Both the position numbers and the translations under genes were made by a program. 55,194 bases of DNA from Halobacteriales archaeon QH_8_64_26 (lineage in GTDB: Archaea > Halobacteriota > Halobacteria > Halobacteriales > Halococcaceae): the NCBI GenBank assembly GCA_003021725.1, contig PXRA01000088.1, positions 1 to 55,194 of the forward strand, read 5' to 3'. How positions within the stretch are numbered: the first letter of the stretch is position 1; the number at the start of each line of letters is the position of its first letter. The notes under the pieces are model-generated. The model did no database searches. It saw only the letters and a program-made list of their open reading frames with translations, and had not been told where the DNA came from. Of this stretch, positions 36,434 to 45,769 are shown in pieces.

Positions 36434-37285
36434 ATGACCGACTCCGACTGGGGCGAGTGGCTCCCGCGTGCGATCGAGGCAGCCACTCCCGCCGGCGTCG
36501 CGATCTGGTATCTCGGTTGCAATGGCTTCGCGCTCAAGGGCGCGGAGGGGACGACCCTGTTCGTCGATCCCTATCTCGGGACCGGCGATCCCCCGCGGAC
36601 GGTACGGATGATCCCGGTGCCCTTCTCGCCGGAGGACATCGCCGCAGCCGACGCGCTGTTAGCGACCCACGAGCACACCGATCACGTCCACGGCCCGAGC
36701 CAGGCCCCGATGCTCGAAACCACCGGTGCGGAGTACTTCGCGCCCGACGATTCCCTCTCGGTTGCGCTCGACGAGGAAGAGTGGCCCGCATCCTACGACG
36801 TCGAGGAGGGACGATTCAGCGAGGTGAACGAGGGCGAGACCGTCGAGATCGGCGAGTTCACCGTCCACATCGAGCGCGCCCACGATCCGGACGCGACACA
36901 TCCGGTCTCGTATGTCATCGAGCACGACGCGGGAACCTTCTTCCACGCCGGCGACGCGCGCGCGAGCGAGGCTTTCGAGGGCGTCGGCGAGGACTACGAC
37001 GTCGATCTCGGGGCGATCGCTTTCGGCACCGTCGGGCAGCTGCGCGAGGGGGAGACCGGCGAGCGAAAGCGGACGCGGTGGTACAACGACGAGAACCAGA
37101 TCGTCGAGGCGGCCAACCAGCTCCGAGTCAGTCGACTCTTGCCTACGCACTGGGACATGTGGAAGGGCCTCACCGCCGATCCCACCGTCTTGCATCGCCA
37201 CGCGTCGAGTTTCCCCTACCCGCGCTCGCTCGAAGTCCGTGAGATCGGCGACCGGATCGATCTCGACGATCGCGGCCGGTCGTGA
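36434..37285 (+). CDS. UlaG-like MBL-fold metallo-hydrolase
   Basis: The 283-aa protein (ATG 36434, MTDSDWGEWLPRAIEA) has WYLGCNGFALKGAEGTTLFV, LLATHEHTDHVHGPSQAPML with the H-x-H-x-D-H metal motif (about residue 76), TFFHAGDARASEAF (bridging Asp) and RLLPTHWDMWKGLTADP with the last His ligand. The layout is that of UlaG, the L-ascorbate-6-phosphate lactonase. The ascorbate pathway is not visible here, so the true substrate is open. The frame extends back to 36323 without family similarity. The neighbours are a small HTH regulator upstream and the coiled-coil protein downstream. Confidence 0.88.
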   Translation: MTDSDWGEWLPRAIEAATPAGVAIWYLGCNGFALKGAEGTTLFVDPYLGTGDPPRTVRMIPVPFSPEDIAAADALLATHEHTDHVHGPSQAPMLETTGAEYFAPDDSLSVALDEEEWPASYDVEEGRFSEVNEGETVEIGEFTVHIERAHDPDATHPVSYVIEHDAGTFFHAGDARASEAFEGVGEDYDVDLGAIAFGTVGQLREGETGERKRTRWYNDENQIVEAANQLRVSRLLPTHWDMWKGLTADPTVLHRHASSFPYPRSLEVREIGDRIDLDDRGRS

Positions 37286-37423
37286 GCGGTCGATCGCGAG
37301 CGACCGGCGACCGGGAGGACTACGACGGCCACGACGGCGGCGGCCGAGCCACCGCTGAGAGGCGATCGGCGGATCGGCGCGTTTCCCGAATACTTAGGGC
37401 ATATACCCGCTAACGAACGGACC

Positions 37424-39244
37424 ATGACTACGAGCGGCGGGAACCGGGCGAGAACCGACGGCGGGAGCACCGTTCGTCAGTCGGGCATCGAGGTCGGGAA
37501 GTCCTACGAGGCGGATCGCTTCCCGGTGCCGGCGATCTCGCTTACGATCCGGTCGGAGCGCGAGGACCCAGTAACTGTGCGCCTCGCCGATCGGGTGTCC
37601 GAGGACGTTTCGATGGACGACGTCGGTTTTCACCCCGAGCACGGCAGCGAGTTCTGGTCGGTCGATGGCCACACCTTGGTCTTCGAACGCGAACTGGCTC
37701 CCGGGGAGGAAATCGAGACGGTCTACGGCCTCCGGGGGCCCGAGGCCGACGAACCGGAGCGCTTCCTGGGCGAACCGACGATGGAGGTTCGGGCCGGCGA
37801 CGATAGCGGCAGCGATGGCGATGGTAACGATGAGGTCATCGAGGACGACGGCGGCGGGCTTCTCGACGACGTGAACGAACCGCTCGTTCGGAACGCGACC
37901 TTCGGGGACGATAGCGACGAGGACGCGACGGCCGGGGAGGAACTCACGGCCGACGATCCCGAAGCGAAGGGCGCAGGCGACGTCCATGCCGGGGACGACA
38001 GCGATGGAGAGGCAGGAAGCGAAGCGACTGGGGAAAACAGCGAAGAACGATCGGACGACGTTGAGGACCACCGGGAACCGGAGACGGGAAACGCGGGCGA
38101 AGCCGGCGGTCCCGAGGCGACGGCCGCGGGAGCCACGGCACCCACGGACGGTAGCAACGAAAGCGAGACGGGCGGGGACAGGGGGACAGCAACAGAGGAC
38201 GGAATCATGACCGAGGAAGGCAGACCCGACATCGAGCGAATCGAGGCGGAGAACGCGGCGACGAACACCGAGGCCGGCCCCGTGCCCGACGAGGAGGCAC
38301 CGAACCCGCCCGCAGAACCGGCCGGTTCGGCGAGTAGCGACGGCGACGCCGACGGTGGCGGTGTCGGCGGTAGCGACGGTGGGGATGTCGATGCTGGAGA
38401 GGGGTTCGCCGCGGCGCTGGCGCGGGAGCTACGGGCCGGCCGGATCGATAGTGAGGATCGGGAGACCCTGCGAGAGGTGCTCGGACCCCGGGACAGCGTC
38501 ACCGTCCGGCTCGATCGCCTCGGATCCCGGGTCGAGGAACTCGCGGCCTACGCCGACGCGCTCGAATCGTTCATCGACGAGAACGGGTCGGCTCGAAAGC
38601 TGGTCCGTCGCCAGTCCGAACGCATAGACGTACTCGACGAGGATATGGACGGCCTCGCGGAGGAGGCGGCGACGAACCGTACGGACATCGAGACCGTAGC
38701 GGCGGACATCGAGGCGATAGACGAGAACGTAGAGACGATCGAAGGGGACATCGGGGCCTTCCGGGACGCGATCGCGGATCTCGACGAGGACGTAGAGCGG
38801 ATCGACGGGCAGTTCGAGAGCGTCGAGGGGAACTTCGAGAAAGTAGAGGAGCGTTTCGAGCGCGTCGAGAGCCGACTCGATTCGATCGACGGCAGGACGG
38901 ACGCTGCCGAGGACTCCATCGAGACTGTGGACGATCGGCTCGATTCGATCGACGACCGGCTTGACGCGATCGAAGCGACACACGAATCGGACATGGAGGG
39001 GCTACGCGAGGACCTCGAATCACAGGTGGACGAGCGGGTCGCCGACACTGAAGAATCGATCGAGAGCGTCGCCGCGAACGTCGAGGCACTCGAATCATGG
39101 CGCGCACAGCTCAGTGCCGTCGTCGGCGGAACGACCGAGACAGGCGAGACGGGTGAGGCGAGCCGAGCGAGCAACGCTGAGAGGCGAACCGAAACCGAGA
39201 CCGACGAGGAGGCCGGAACCGAGGCCGAGACCGATAGCTCGTAG
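37424..39244 (+). CDS. Large acidic protein with N-terminal beta domain and long coiled coil
   Basis: The 606-aa protein has three parts. Residues about 20-125 form a compact domain (IEVGKSYEADRFPVPAISLT, SEFWSVDGHTLVFERELAPG, IETVYGLRGPEADEPERF). About 126-330 is an acidic, low-complexity linker rich in Asp, Glu, Gly, Ser and Ala. About 330-580 is a coiled coil with heptads such as VETIEGDIGAFRDAIADLDE and RVESRLDSIDGRTDAAEDSI, in which Val and Ile are at core positions. No membrane segment or signal peptide is seen. Similar multi-part proteins occur in haloarchaea, but I know no function. It could be a cytoplasmic scaffold. The tail is again acidic (TDEEAGTEAETDSS). Confidence 0.8.
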   Translation: MTTSGGNRARTDGGSTVRQSGIEVGKSYEADRFPVPAISLTIRSEREDPVTVRLADRVSEDVSMDDVGFHPEHGSEFWSVDGHTLVFERELAPGEEIETVYGLRGPEADEPERFLGEPTMEVRAGDDSGSDGDGNDEVIEDDGGGLLDDVNEPLVRNATFGDDSDEDATAGEELTADDPEAKGAGDVHAGDDSDGEAGSEATGENSEERSDDVEDHREPETGNAGEAGGPEATAAGATAPTDGSNESETGGDRGTATEDGIMTEEGRPDIERIEAENAATNTEAGPVPDEEAPNPPAEPAGSASSDGDADGGGVGGSDGGDVDAGEGFAAALARELRAGRIDSEDRETLREVLGPRDSVTVRLDRLGSRVEELAAYADALESFIDENGSARKLVRRQSERIDVLDEDMDGLAEEAATNRTDIETVAADIEAIDENVETIEGDIGAFRDAIADLDEDVERIDGQFESVEGNFEKVEERFERVESRLDSIDGRTDAAEDSIETVDDRLDSIDDRLDAIEATHESDMEGLREDLESQVDERVADTEESIESVAANVEALESWRAQLSAVVGGTTETGETGEASRASNAERRTETETDEEAGTEAETDSS

Positions 39245-39688
39245 GCCGCCGAACGACCCGCGCCGAGCGTTGAACGACCGAAGCCTCGTTCTCGCCACCT
39301 GAGAGATCGACTCCACAGTGTCATCACGACCGATGGATGACAGTGGTACGCAGTACCGTGATAGATATGATCGATCAATTATATGGTCTAGTGGATGCCG
39401 GCTCGATAAACCCTGCTAATGAATATTAACATGATCTATCATAAGGGTTTTTACCTCCCGATCGTTCCGGCCGGTCGTGGCGATCCAGACGGCGTTGCCG
39501 AACCGATTCCGGTGTTCGGTCGTTCGACCCGCCGGCCGAGAAGCGCGCCGTGTGGTCGCCCGAGCGCGACTGTGGCTAGGATTACAGTTGCGACGATGCG
39601 GACGACGAAGGCGGCTGCGAACCGCCCGGCGGCCAGGTCGACGACGGTGTCGGCTTGGTCGTCCCCCGATCGCTGATCCCAACCGACA
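39245..39688. promoter_or_regulatory. Intergenic region upstream of aceA with palindromes
   Basis: The 444-nt gap has no convincing gene. Its left half is AT-rich with TGATAGAT (about 39359-39366)/ATCTATCA (about 39434-39441) as an 8-bp inverted repeat, a local near-palindrome ATGATCTATCAT, and a TATA-like GTTTTTACC at about 39447-39455. This looks like the regulated promoter region of aceA, with a leader of about 210 nt. A minus-strand ORF (39451-39676) with a hydrophobic run could be a gene remnant but is not supported. Confidence 0.45.
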
Positions 39689-40780
39689 ATGAACGACGCA
39701 CTCGACGACACGGACGTCACGACGAAAGACATCGATAACCCCGCCGGCGCTACCTTCCGGGAGCAACTCGATTCCCAGGAGTACGTCTTCGCGCCCGGCA
39801 TCTACCACGCGCTCGACGGCCGCTTGGCGGAGATGGCCGGCCACGACGCGGTGTATATGAGCGGCTATTCGACCGTGCTCGGTCAGTTCGGTTTTCCCGA
39901 CTTGGAGATGGTCACGATGACCGAGATGGTCGAGAACGCCAAACGCATGGTCGAAGCCACCAATCTCCCCGTGATCGCCGACTGCGATACGGGCTATGGG
40001 GGCATTCACAACGTCCAGCGCGCGGTCCGTGAGTACGAGAAAGCCGGCGTCGGCGCGATCCACATCGAGGACCAGGTCACCCCCAAGCGCTGCGGGCACA
40101 TCGCGGGCAAGGAGATCGTCTCCCGGGAGGACGCAGAAGCCCGCTTCAGCGCCGCCGTCGACGCCCGTCAGAGCGAGGACACGGTCGTCATCGCCCGCAC
40201 GGATGCCTATGGCTCCGCCAATGGCGACTGGGAGGAACATCTCGCGCGCGGCCGACTCTATGCGGACTGCGGGGTCGATCTGGTCTGGCCGGAGATGCCA
40301 AATCCCAGCCGCGAGGACGCCGTTGCCTACGCCGAGGAACTCGGCGAGACCCACCCCGACCAGAAGATGGCCTTCAACTACTCGTCGAGTTTCGCCTGGT
40401 CCGAACAGGACGATCCGCTCACTTTCGCGGAACTCGGCGATTTGGGCTACGAGTACGTCTTCATCACCCTCTACGGGCTTCACTCCGGCGCGCATGCGGT
40501 CTACGAGGACATGGAGAACATCGCCGAAAACGGCGAGCAAGCCCAGTTCGACTTGGAGGACCGCTACATCGGCCACCCCACTGAGTCCCACCACGAGCTC
40601 TCCTTTGTCGATCGCTACCAGGACATCGAGATGCAGTACGACCCCGAGGCCCGCGCACGCATCGAGGGCTCGGAGGGCTTCTCCGAGGACGAACGCGATC
40701 TCCAGACCGCAGAGGACCGGGACGCCGAAGAACCCGACCTGATCGAGAACGCCGAAGCCGCCGAGAGCGACGACGACTGA
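39689..40780 (+). CDS. aceA: Isocitrate lyase
   Basis: The 363-aa enzyme splits isocitrate into succinate and glyoxylate in the glyoxylate bypass. Motifs: [40 protein letters not shown] (metal-binding Asp), [20 protein letters not shown] with the KRCGH catalytic Cys loop, [20 protein letters not shown], and [20 protein letters not shown]. The KRCGH sequence separates true isocitrate lyases from methylisocitrate lyase and PEP mutase relatives. The length suits the short haloarchaeal form. The C-terminal tail is strongly acidic ([11 protein letters not shown]). The partner malate synthase is about 1.1 kb downstream on the same strand. Confidence 0.94.
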   Translation: MNDALDDTDVTTKDIDNPAGATFREQLDSQEYVFAPGIYHALDGRLAEMAGHDAVYMSGYSTVLGQFGFPDLEMVTMTEMVENAKRMVEATNLPVIADCDTGYGGIHNVQRAVREYEKAGVGAIHIEDQVTPKRCGHIAGKEIVSREDAEARFSAAVDARQSEDTVVIARTDAYGSANGDWEEHLARGRLYADCGVDLVWPEMPNPSREDAVAYAEELGETHPDQKMAFNYSSSFAWSEQDDPLTFAELGDLGYEYVFITLYGLHSGAHAVYEDMENIAENGEQAQFDLEDRYIGHPTESHHELSFVDRYQDIEMQYDPEARARIEGSEGFSEDERDLQTAEDRDAEEPDLIENAEAAESDDD

Positions 40781-40932
40781 TCGACGGCTGCTGATCCCGT
40801 TTCTTTCGCCACCCATGGCCGTGTAGTTCCCGGTACCGCTTCGCTGGATTGGATGGCGTACGGCTCGTCGCCGAGCATCTCTGATCCCGGGGAAGAGGAA
40901 CGAGGCATCGAGCCGGGTAAGGGCTGATAAGC

Positions 40933-41689
40933 GTGCGATCGAAGGGCGAAGCGATGTACAGAGCAGTGTTCGGTCCCAACAGACAGGAGGGCGTGGAAGC
41001 TGAGATGGGGGAAAAGAGCGAGCTCGGACGTCGAGTTCGTCGCCGCGGCGGGCAGTCACAACCCGCTATCTCGTGGTCGGTCAGGAGGGAGAGGAAAGCG
41101 CCGTGGGCTTCGTCCACGTTAGGGAGTCCTCCGCGCCGCCGAATCGTTCGACGCTGGAGGAGGGAAGAAGACACCCCGACCGCACGCGACCTCGCCCGGG
41201 AGGTCCTCGTCGTGCCCGAGAGCCGGCCGATCGACGACCTGTTGATCGAATTCCAGGGACGGACGACCCAGGTGGCCGTTATCATCGACGAGTGGGGTGC
41301 TCTGGAAGGGATCGTGACCGTCGAGGAGATCGTCGGCGAGATCAGAGACGAGTTCGACACCGAGGCGTTCGAGCCCTCGATCGATGACCGCGACGACGGC
41401 ACGTACGCTATCGACGGCCGCGTCCCGATTCGGGAGGCCAACGACGCGCTGGGGGGCGGACTTCGAGACCGTCGGCGGGTTGCTACTCGGCCACCTCGGG
41501 CGCGCGCCGGAGGTCGACGACCGGGTGGAACTGGACGGCTACTCCCTCCAAGCAGAGGCAGTGGACGGCACCCGGATCGCCGAGGTTCTCGTGCGAGCAC
41601 GAGAGCGCCGGGAGGCGGACGCCGGGGGAACTGGAGAGCCCGAAGAACCCGAGGAACCGCAGGAAGCGAGCGAGACGCCCTTCGAGTAG
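40933..41689 (+). pseudogene. Decayed CBS-domain CorC/HlyC-type protein between aceA and aceB
   Basis: Pieces of the C-terminal half of a haloarchaeal HlyC/CorC (CNNM-type) protein occur in three frames. VGQEGEESAVGFVHVRE (about 41073-41120) is the first CBS part. TARDLAREVLVVPESRPIDD, QVAVIIDEWGALEGIVTVEE and IVGEIRDEFDTEAF lie in a second frame (about 41180-41455). FETVGGLLLGHLGRAPEVDD to the stop at 41689 is in a third. The N-terminal membrane domain is missing. At least two frameshifts and loss of the 5' half mean the gene is dead. The family binds nucleotides through CBS domains and is linked to Mg2+ or Co2+ export. Confidence 0.75.
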
Positions 41690-41877
41690 CTTCGAGTACG
41701 CCGGGAGGGGGGCTGGAGGTCTCTCGCGTCGTACTCGGTAGGCGAGCTATCGCTCCGAGACCGTTCCCCCGTAGGCGCTCGGATTCGTCCGGCGGACGGT
41801 TAGCAGGAACTGATCGGTAGCAAGGCGGGCCGATAGCGAAACCTAAAGTACCCTCTCCGACGAGATGGGCGAACGCA

Positions 41878-43197
41878 ATGGCCGAACGCAAACACGATCA
41901 GCGCCTCCACGACCGGAAGTTCGTCCGGACGTTTTTCACCTCGCCGACGGCGGTCGAAGGCGAGGAGGACTCCGCGAAGATGCTCCGCAGCGCGAGCGGC
42001 CTGCGGGGGATGCAAGCCCCTGACGTCTGGGTGCCGGACAACGAGGACGCGACCGCCCCCTCGATGCGCGACGAAGGAGCCCGTAATATCATCGAGGTCG
42101 TCGCGGAAAACGGCGAAGAGTTCCCCGGCGAGATCCACCCGCGGATCGTCTGGTTCCGCGAGGACCCCGAGACCCGCCATCAGGGCTTCGAGCACATGTT
42201 AGAGATCGCCGACCCTGAGAACGGCGCGATTTCCCATATCGACGGCTTCGTCATCCCCGAGGTCGGCGACATCGACGACTGGAAGAAGGCCGACGAGTTC
42301 CTCACCATCGTCGAGAACGAACACGACCTCGAAGAGGGGTCGATCGCCATGTCGGTCATCATCGAGAGCGGCGCGGCCGAACTCGCGATGGAAGAACTCC
42401 GGACCGAGATGGGCAAGCCGACGAACAACTTAGAACGCTTGTTCATGCTCGTGATCGGCGAGGTCGACTACACCAAGGACATGCGCGCGATCACGCCGAC
42501 AGGAAATCTCCCATCCTGGCCGGAAGTCAGGCACAACACCTCCCGCGGGGCGAGCGCCGCCGGGCTGATCAGCGTCGACGGCCCGTACGACGATATCCGG
42601 GACGTCGAGGGCTATCGCGAACGCATGACCGACAATCAGGCGAAAGGGCTCCTCGGCATCTGGTCGCTGACGCCCGGCCAGGTCGTCGAGGCCAACCGCT
42701 CGCCGCTCCCCCCGGAGGAGAGCCGATGGCGGATCGACGCCGGCGGCCGGAGGGTCGACTTGGAGGAATCCGAGGGCGTCCAGGTCTACGACGGCTCCCG
42801 AGTCTCCTTGGAGGAGAGCGGCGGTAGCTACACGCTCCGGGTCGGTGGCGACGAAGAAGAGTTCGACGAGGACGAACTCCGCGAGGAGTTGTTGAAGATG
42901 GTCGAGTACATCCCGAGCATGGACGACATCGTCGACTCGATGGAGGAGTTCGAGGCGGCCAAGGAAGCCGGCAGGGGCGCGATCGCCATGGAACGCTCCG
43001 CGACGCTGCGCATCGACGGCGTCGAGATCGACCTCAGCAACGACCGGATGTGGGACGAGGCCACCTACCAGGCAGCGATGACGCCGATCAGTCTCCTCCA
43101 GGACGTCTACGAGCACCGGCCGGACCAACACGAGGAACTCGCGGAGATGTACTCCGAGGACGTCGTTTCCCGCGCGGTGGACGTCGGCGGGGCCTGA
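41878..43197 (+). CDS. aceB: Malate synthase, haloarchaeal type
   Basis: The 439-aa enzyme joins glyoxylate and acetyl-CoA to malate. It is the short haloarchaeal isoform, shorter than bacterial forms A and G. Visible features: KFVRTFFTSPTAVEGEEDSA at the start, DVWVPDNEDATAPSMRDEGA, IHPRIVWFREDPETRHQGFE, GFVIPEVGDIDDWKKADEFL, SVIIESGAAELAMEELRTEM, and NLERLFMLVIGEVDYTKDM. The E and D ligands of Mg2+ should be in VIIESGA and GEVDYT. An acidic stretch (VGGDEEEFDEDELREELL) follows near residue 325. Together with aceA it completes the glyoxylate bypass for growth on acetate or fatty acids. Confidence 0.93.
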   Translation: MAERKHDQRLHDRKFVRTFFTSPTAVEGEEDSAKMLRSASGLRGMQAPDVWVPDNEDATAPSMRDEGARNIIEVVAENGEEFPGEIHPRIVWFREDPETRHQGFEHMLEIADPENGAISHIDGFVIPEVGDIDDWKKADEFLTIVENEHDLEEGSIAMSVIIESGAAELAMEELRTEMGKPTNNLERLFMLVIGEVDYTKDMRAITPTGNLPSWPEVRHNTSRGASAAGLISVDGPYDDIRDVEGYRERMTDNQAKGLLGIWSLTPGQVVEANRSPLPPEESRWRIDAGGRRVDLEESEGVQVYDGSRVSLEESGGSYTLRVGGDEEEFDEDELREELLKMVEYIPSMDDIVDSMEEFEAAKEAGRGAIAMERSATLRIDGVEIDLSNDRMWDEATYQAAMTPISLLQDVYEHRPDQHEELAEMYSEDVVSRAVDVGGA

Positions 43198-43236
43198 TCG
43201 ATCGGTCGCTTTCGATCCGTTCCCCGGTGCCGTCTA

Positions 43237-43866
43237 TCACGCAATCGAACGCGTTCTGGCGACGACCGCGTAGAACGGGTCGGTTCCCGGCTGCTCGCGG
43301 ACGACTTCGGGCGAGTCGAACCCACCTGCCGCGCGCAGGTACCGTTCGACCAACGCGGCGCGCTCGTCCATCGTGGCCTCGCGCCAGGCTCGGATCGCCT
43401 TGGTGGGAAAACACCGGTTCGAGAAGCTCACGATCAGGACGCCGCCGGGCCGGAGGGCGCGGGCGATCTCGGCGACCACCCGCTCGGGGTACTGGAGGTA
43501 CTGGATCGAGGCGGCGATCGTGACCGCATCGAGAGCATCGTCCTCCACGGGGAGCGTCGCCTTACGATTGAGATCCCGGGTAAAGAACTCGTCGAGGTAG
43601 GGGTTTGCCCCCAGCTCTTCTCCGTTCATCCCGTGGCCGAGAACGCGCTCGAACTCGACATCTTCGGGAAAGTGCGAGACGTGGCTGCTCATCAGATCGA
43701 GTACCGTAGTGCCCGCCGGCAGGCTCTCGGCATAGAGATCGGCGAGGCGCTCGCGAAAGGCCTCGTCGACGTGCTGGACGAATCGCGGCTGGGAATAGAA
43801 TCGAGCGTCGTCGTCCGTGTCGATCTTCTCGCGAGCAGCGGCGTCGAGCACCCGTTCGGGAACCAT
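43237..43866 (-). CDS. SAM-dependent methyltransferase
   Basis: The 209-aa protein (ATG 43866, MVPERVLDAAAREKIDTDDD) has ARFYSQPRFVQHVDEAFRER, the nucleotide fold TVLDLMSSHVSHFPEDVEFE and RVLGHGMNGEELGANPYLDE, then FTRDLNRKATLPVEDDALDA, with TIAASIQYLQYPERVVAEIA and LRPGGVLIVSFSNRCFPTKA as motifs II to IV of class I methyltransferases. The first motif (DLMSSHVSH) departs from the usual G-x-G loop, as in a known haloarchaeal subgroup. The frame extends far upstream, but only as a shadow of the opposite frame. The substrate is unknown. It is about 110 nt after the membrane protein on the same strand. Confidence 0.82.
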   Translation of the reverse strand: MVPERVLDAAAREKIDTDDDARFYSQPRFVQHVDEAFRERLADLYAESLPAGTTVLDLMSSHVSHFPEDVEFERVLGHGMNGEELGANPYLDEFFTRDLNRKATLPVEDDALDAVTIAASIQYLQYPERVVAEIARALRPGGVLIVSFSNRCFPTKAIRAWREATMDERAALVERYLRAAGGFDSPEVVREQPGTDPFYAVVARTRSIA

Positions 43867-43978
43867 ACCGAGGACGGCGAGCGCCACGAACGTGACGATG
43901 ACGTCAGCGGCGACCGGATAGGTCCGTTGCTCGCCGGAACCCCGTATTCCGTGAGGGTGAGCCCAGCGAGGAAAGGGA

Positions 43979-44605
43979 TCAGTGAGAGCGAAGATCGCCG
44001 ACGACGACGAGATACCGGCTCGCGGTATAGAGGAGCACGGCACCACACACCGCAGTGGTCGCGACGGCGACGACGCTGATGCCCGTCCCGGAGGTCGTGA
44101 AAGCACTTCGTGGGGCCTGCTGGAGGTACGTTTGGACGACCCCGATCCCACCCAACCCCAAGAGCGTAAACCCGTCCGTGAGGAACACGACCGCCCCGCC
44201 GGCTCCCAGGCCGAACAGCGAGGTGACTTCCTCCCAGTTGAGCAGCACTCGGATCTGGTCCTCGGTGAGACCCGGTTCCAGGCGAAGCCGTGCGTACTCC
44301 AAGCAGACGAGCACCGCGCCGGTCCCGACGAGCAATACGAGCCCCAGAACCCCGAGTAGGATAATCTGTGGGGAAGCCGTAGTCGGCTCCCCGGCCGGAA
44401 ACAGCGCCCGTACCCCGGCTGGAAAGGCGGCCGTGATCGGCAAGACGAGCGCCAGTACGACGAGCAGCCCGCTTTGTGTGGCGAGTTTTCGCGGTATCGA
44501 GCCGCCGAAGACACCGGTACGCTGTACTCGCAGCCGTTCGTAAAGCGAGCCGCCGATAAGCGTGTCGGTAATGTCGTCCTCGACGCCGCTCCCATCCGAT
44601 CCCAT
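43979..44605 (-). CDS. Membrane protein of unknown function
   Basis: With ATG 44605 (MGSDGSGVEDDITDTLIGGS) the product is 208 aa. After a hydrophilic start of about 45 residues there are four hydrophobic segments: SGLLVVLALVLPITAAFP, IILLGVLGLVLLVGTGAVLV, LFGLGAGGAVVFLTDGFTLLG and ISVVAVATTAVCGAVLLYTA. A cytoplasmic loop LEYARLRLEPGLTEDQIRVL lies between the second and third. A TATA-like box at 44635-44643 is about 34 nt upstream, which supports the start over the GTG/ATG at 44662. No family is recognised. It is close to the rhodopsin gene, but no link is shown. Confidence 0.68.
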   Translation of the reverse strand: MGSDGSGVEDDITDTLIGGSLYERLRVQRTGVFGGSIPRKLATQSGLLVVLALVLPITAAFPAGVRALFPAGEPTTASPQIILLGVLGLVLLVGTGAVLVCLEYARLRLEPGLTEDQIRVLLNWEEVTSLFGLGAGGAVVFLTDGFTLLGLGGIGVVQTYLQQAPRSAFTTSGTGISVVAVATTAVCGAVLLYTASRYLVVVGDLRSH

Positions 44606-44833
44606 CGTTCCCGAACGTATAGTTCCGCTTACAACATATATTTCTATTGCTTCCCCTCGCAAACAACTCGGGGAGCGGAGAGGTCACGATGTCGATACAT
44701 ACGGGGGGGTAGTCGATCGACTCGGGCAGCCGGTCGACTATCGGAGTAATTACTAGAGGAGCATCGGCGGTCACGACGGCGTTGCTCGGTCTACAAGCGG
44801 CAAAGAAATCCGCGAAGTCGGTCGTTGATTCGG

Positions 44834-45652
44834 TTAGTCGTCGGCGGTTGCGGTGGCCTCTTGGCCCGTCGTCGTCCTGCTGGATTCGAGCGTATCGAGG
44901 TTGCTGAGCAGGATGTAGCCGAAGCCGACCTTCGCCGAGAGGTCGAGCACCATGAACCCGGCGGTCTCCCAGAACAGCGGGACCAGGCCCAGGCCCTCGG
45001 TGCCGACGATCCATAGCACGGGATAGACCGCCCAGAGGACGATTAGGATGTTCCGAAGCTGGCTGAACAGCGAACTCGCTGCCCCCGACTGCCGGGACGC
45101 CATCTGTGTGACCTGTCCGACCAAGAAGTAAAGCAACACGACCAGGAACGCCGTGGAGACGGCCCACCAGACGATCCGTGCGGTGAGCGGATCGAGGGTG
45201 TTCGCGGCGTTCGTCCCGGTCAGCGCGGCGAGTACGCCGGTACCGATCATCGCGACGTCGAGGCCGACGAGCGTCGCGATCGTGTTTCGGTCCGCGCCGA
45301 CGAGCAACGCGAGGTCGATCAACAGTAGCGGCGTCGTAAAGAGCCAGTCGGCGTACCGCGCCCAGTAGATCGCGTGGGTTTCCCCGCCCCACTGTACCCC
45401 TGTGACGCCGAAGCCGAGCGACATTGCGAGGTACATCGTGAAGGCGATCGCGGGGATGAAGATCGTGATAACGTAGTGCTCGATGCGCCGCTGGTCCGTC
45501 TCTCCCCAGCCCATACCGATAAACGCTAGCATGCCGAGGAACATTCCGGCGGTGCCGAGCCACAGCCAGATCGATTCGCCCCCGACTGCTATGTCTCCTG
45601 CCTGCAACACGACCGCGGCCGTGTTGAACAGCGCTGGTAGTGATTGTACCAT
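44834..45652 (-). CDS. bop: Bacteriorhodopsin-type light-driven proton pump
   Basis: The 272-aa seven-helix retinal protein has every key residue of the proton pump: Arg99, Asp102 and Thr106 in [18 protein letters not shown] (R82, D85, T89 of bacteriorhodopsin), the proton donor Asp113 (D96), the release pair Glu219 and Glu229 (E194, E204), Asp237 (D212) and the retinal Lys241 (K216) in [19 protein letters not shown]-like or chloride-pump motif is absent, so it is neither halorhodopsin nor a sensory type. The start at ATG 45652 was preferred over 45664 because a UAS-like palindrome then lies 39-54 nt upstream, as in Halobacterium. The cofactor is supplied by crtY and brp nearby. Confidence 0.95.
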   Translation of the reverse strand: MVQSLPALFNTAAVVLQAGDIAVGGESIWLWLGTAGMFLGMLAFIGMGWGETDQRRIEHYVITIFIPAIAFTMYLAMSLGFGVTGVQWGGETHAIYWARYADWLFTTPLLLIDLALLVGADRNTIATLVGLDVAMIGTGVLAALTGTNAANTLDPLTARIVWWAVSTAFLVVLLYFLVGQVTQMASRQSGAASSLFSQLRNILIVLWAVYPVLWIVGTEGLGLVPLFWETAGFMVLDLSAKVGFGYILLSNLDTLESSRTTTGQEATATADD

Positions 45653-45690
45653 GCGGTAGGACATATATGCCGGATGAGTAAAACGGTCAT

Positions 45691-45706
45691 ACCCGACTAG
45701 TTGGGT
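45691..45706 (-). promoter_or_regulatory. Near-palindrome resembling the bop upstream activator sequence
   Basis: ACCCGACTAGTTGGGT (plus strand) is symmetrical apart from one pair and closely resembles the ACC...ACTAG...TTnG upstream activator that I recall for the Halobacterium bop promoter. It lies 39-54 nt before ATG 45652, with a TTTTACT word between it and the gene at about 45680-45686. Regulation by Bat, oxygen and light is inferred. Confidence 0.65.
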
Positions 45707-45769
45707 ATCAAAGGTAGTTGAAGTGGGACGCGGGACGAACCGATTTCCCGGCGGCGTACGCCCTGGCGG

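Noticed and set aside
39416-41059. Long minus-strand ORF opposite aceA
   Set aside because: Antisense shadow of isocitrate lyase with no family motif. The part at 39451-39676 has one hydrophobic run but no start or support.
43692-45563. Long minus-strand ORF overlapping bop and the membrane protein
   Set aside because: It is Arg/His/Gly-rich and runs out of frame across real genes.
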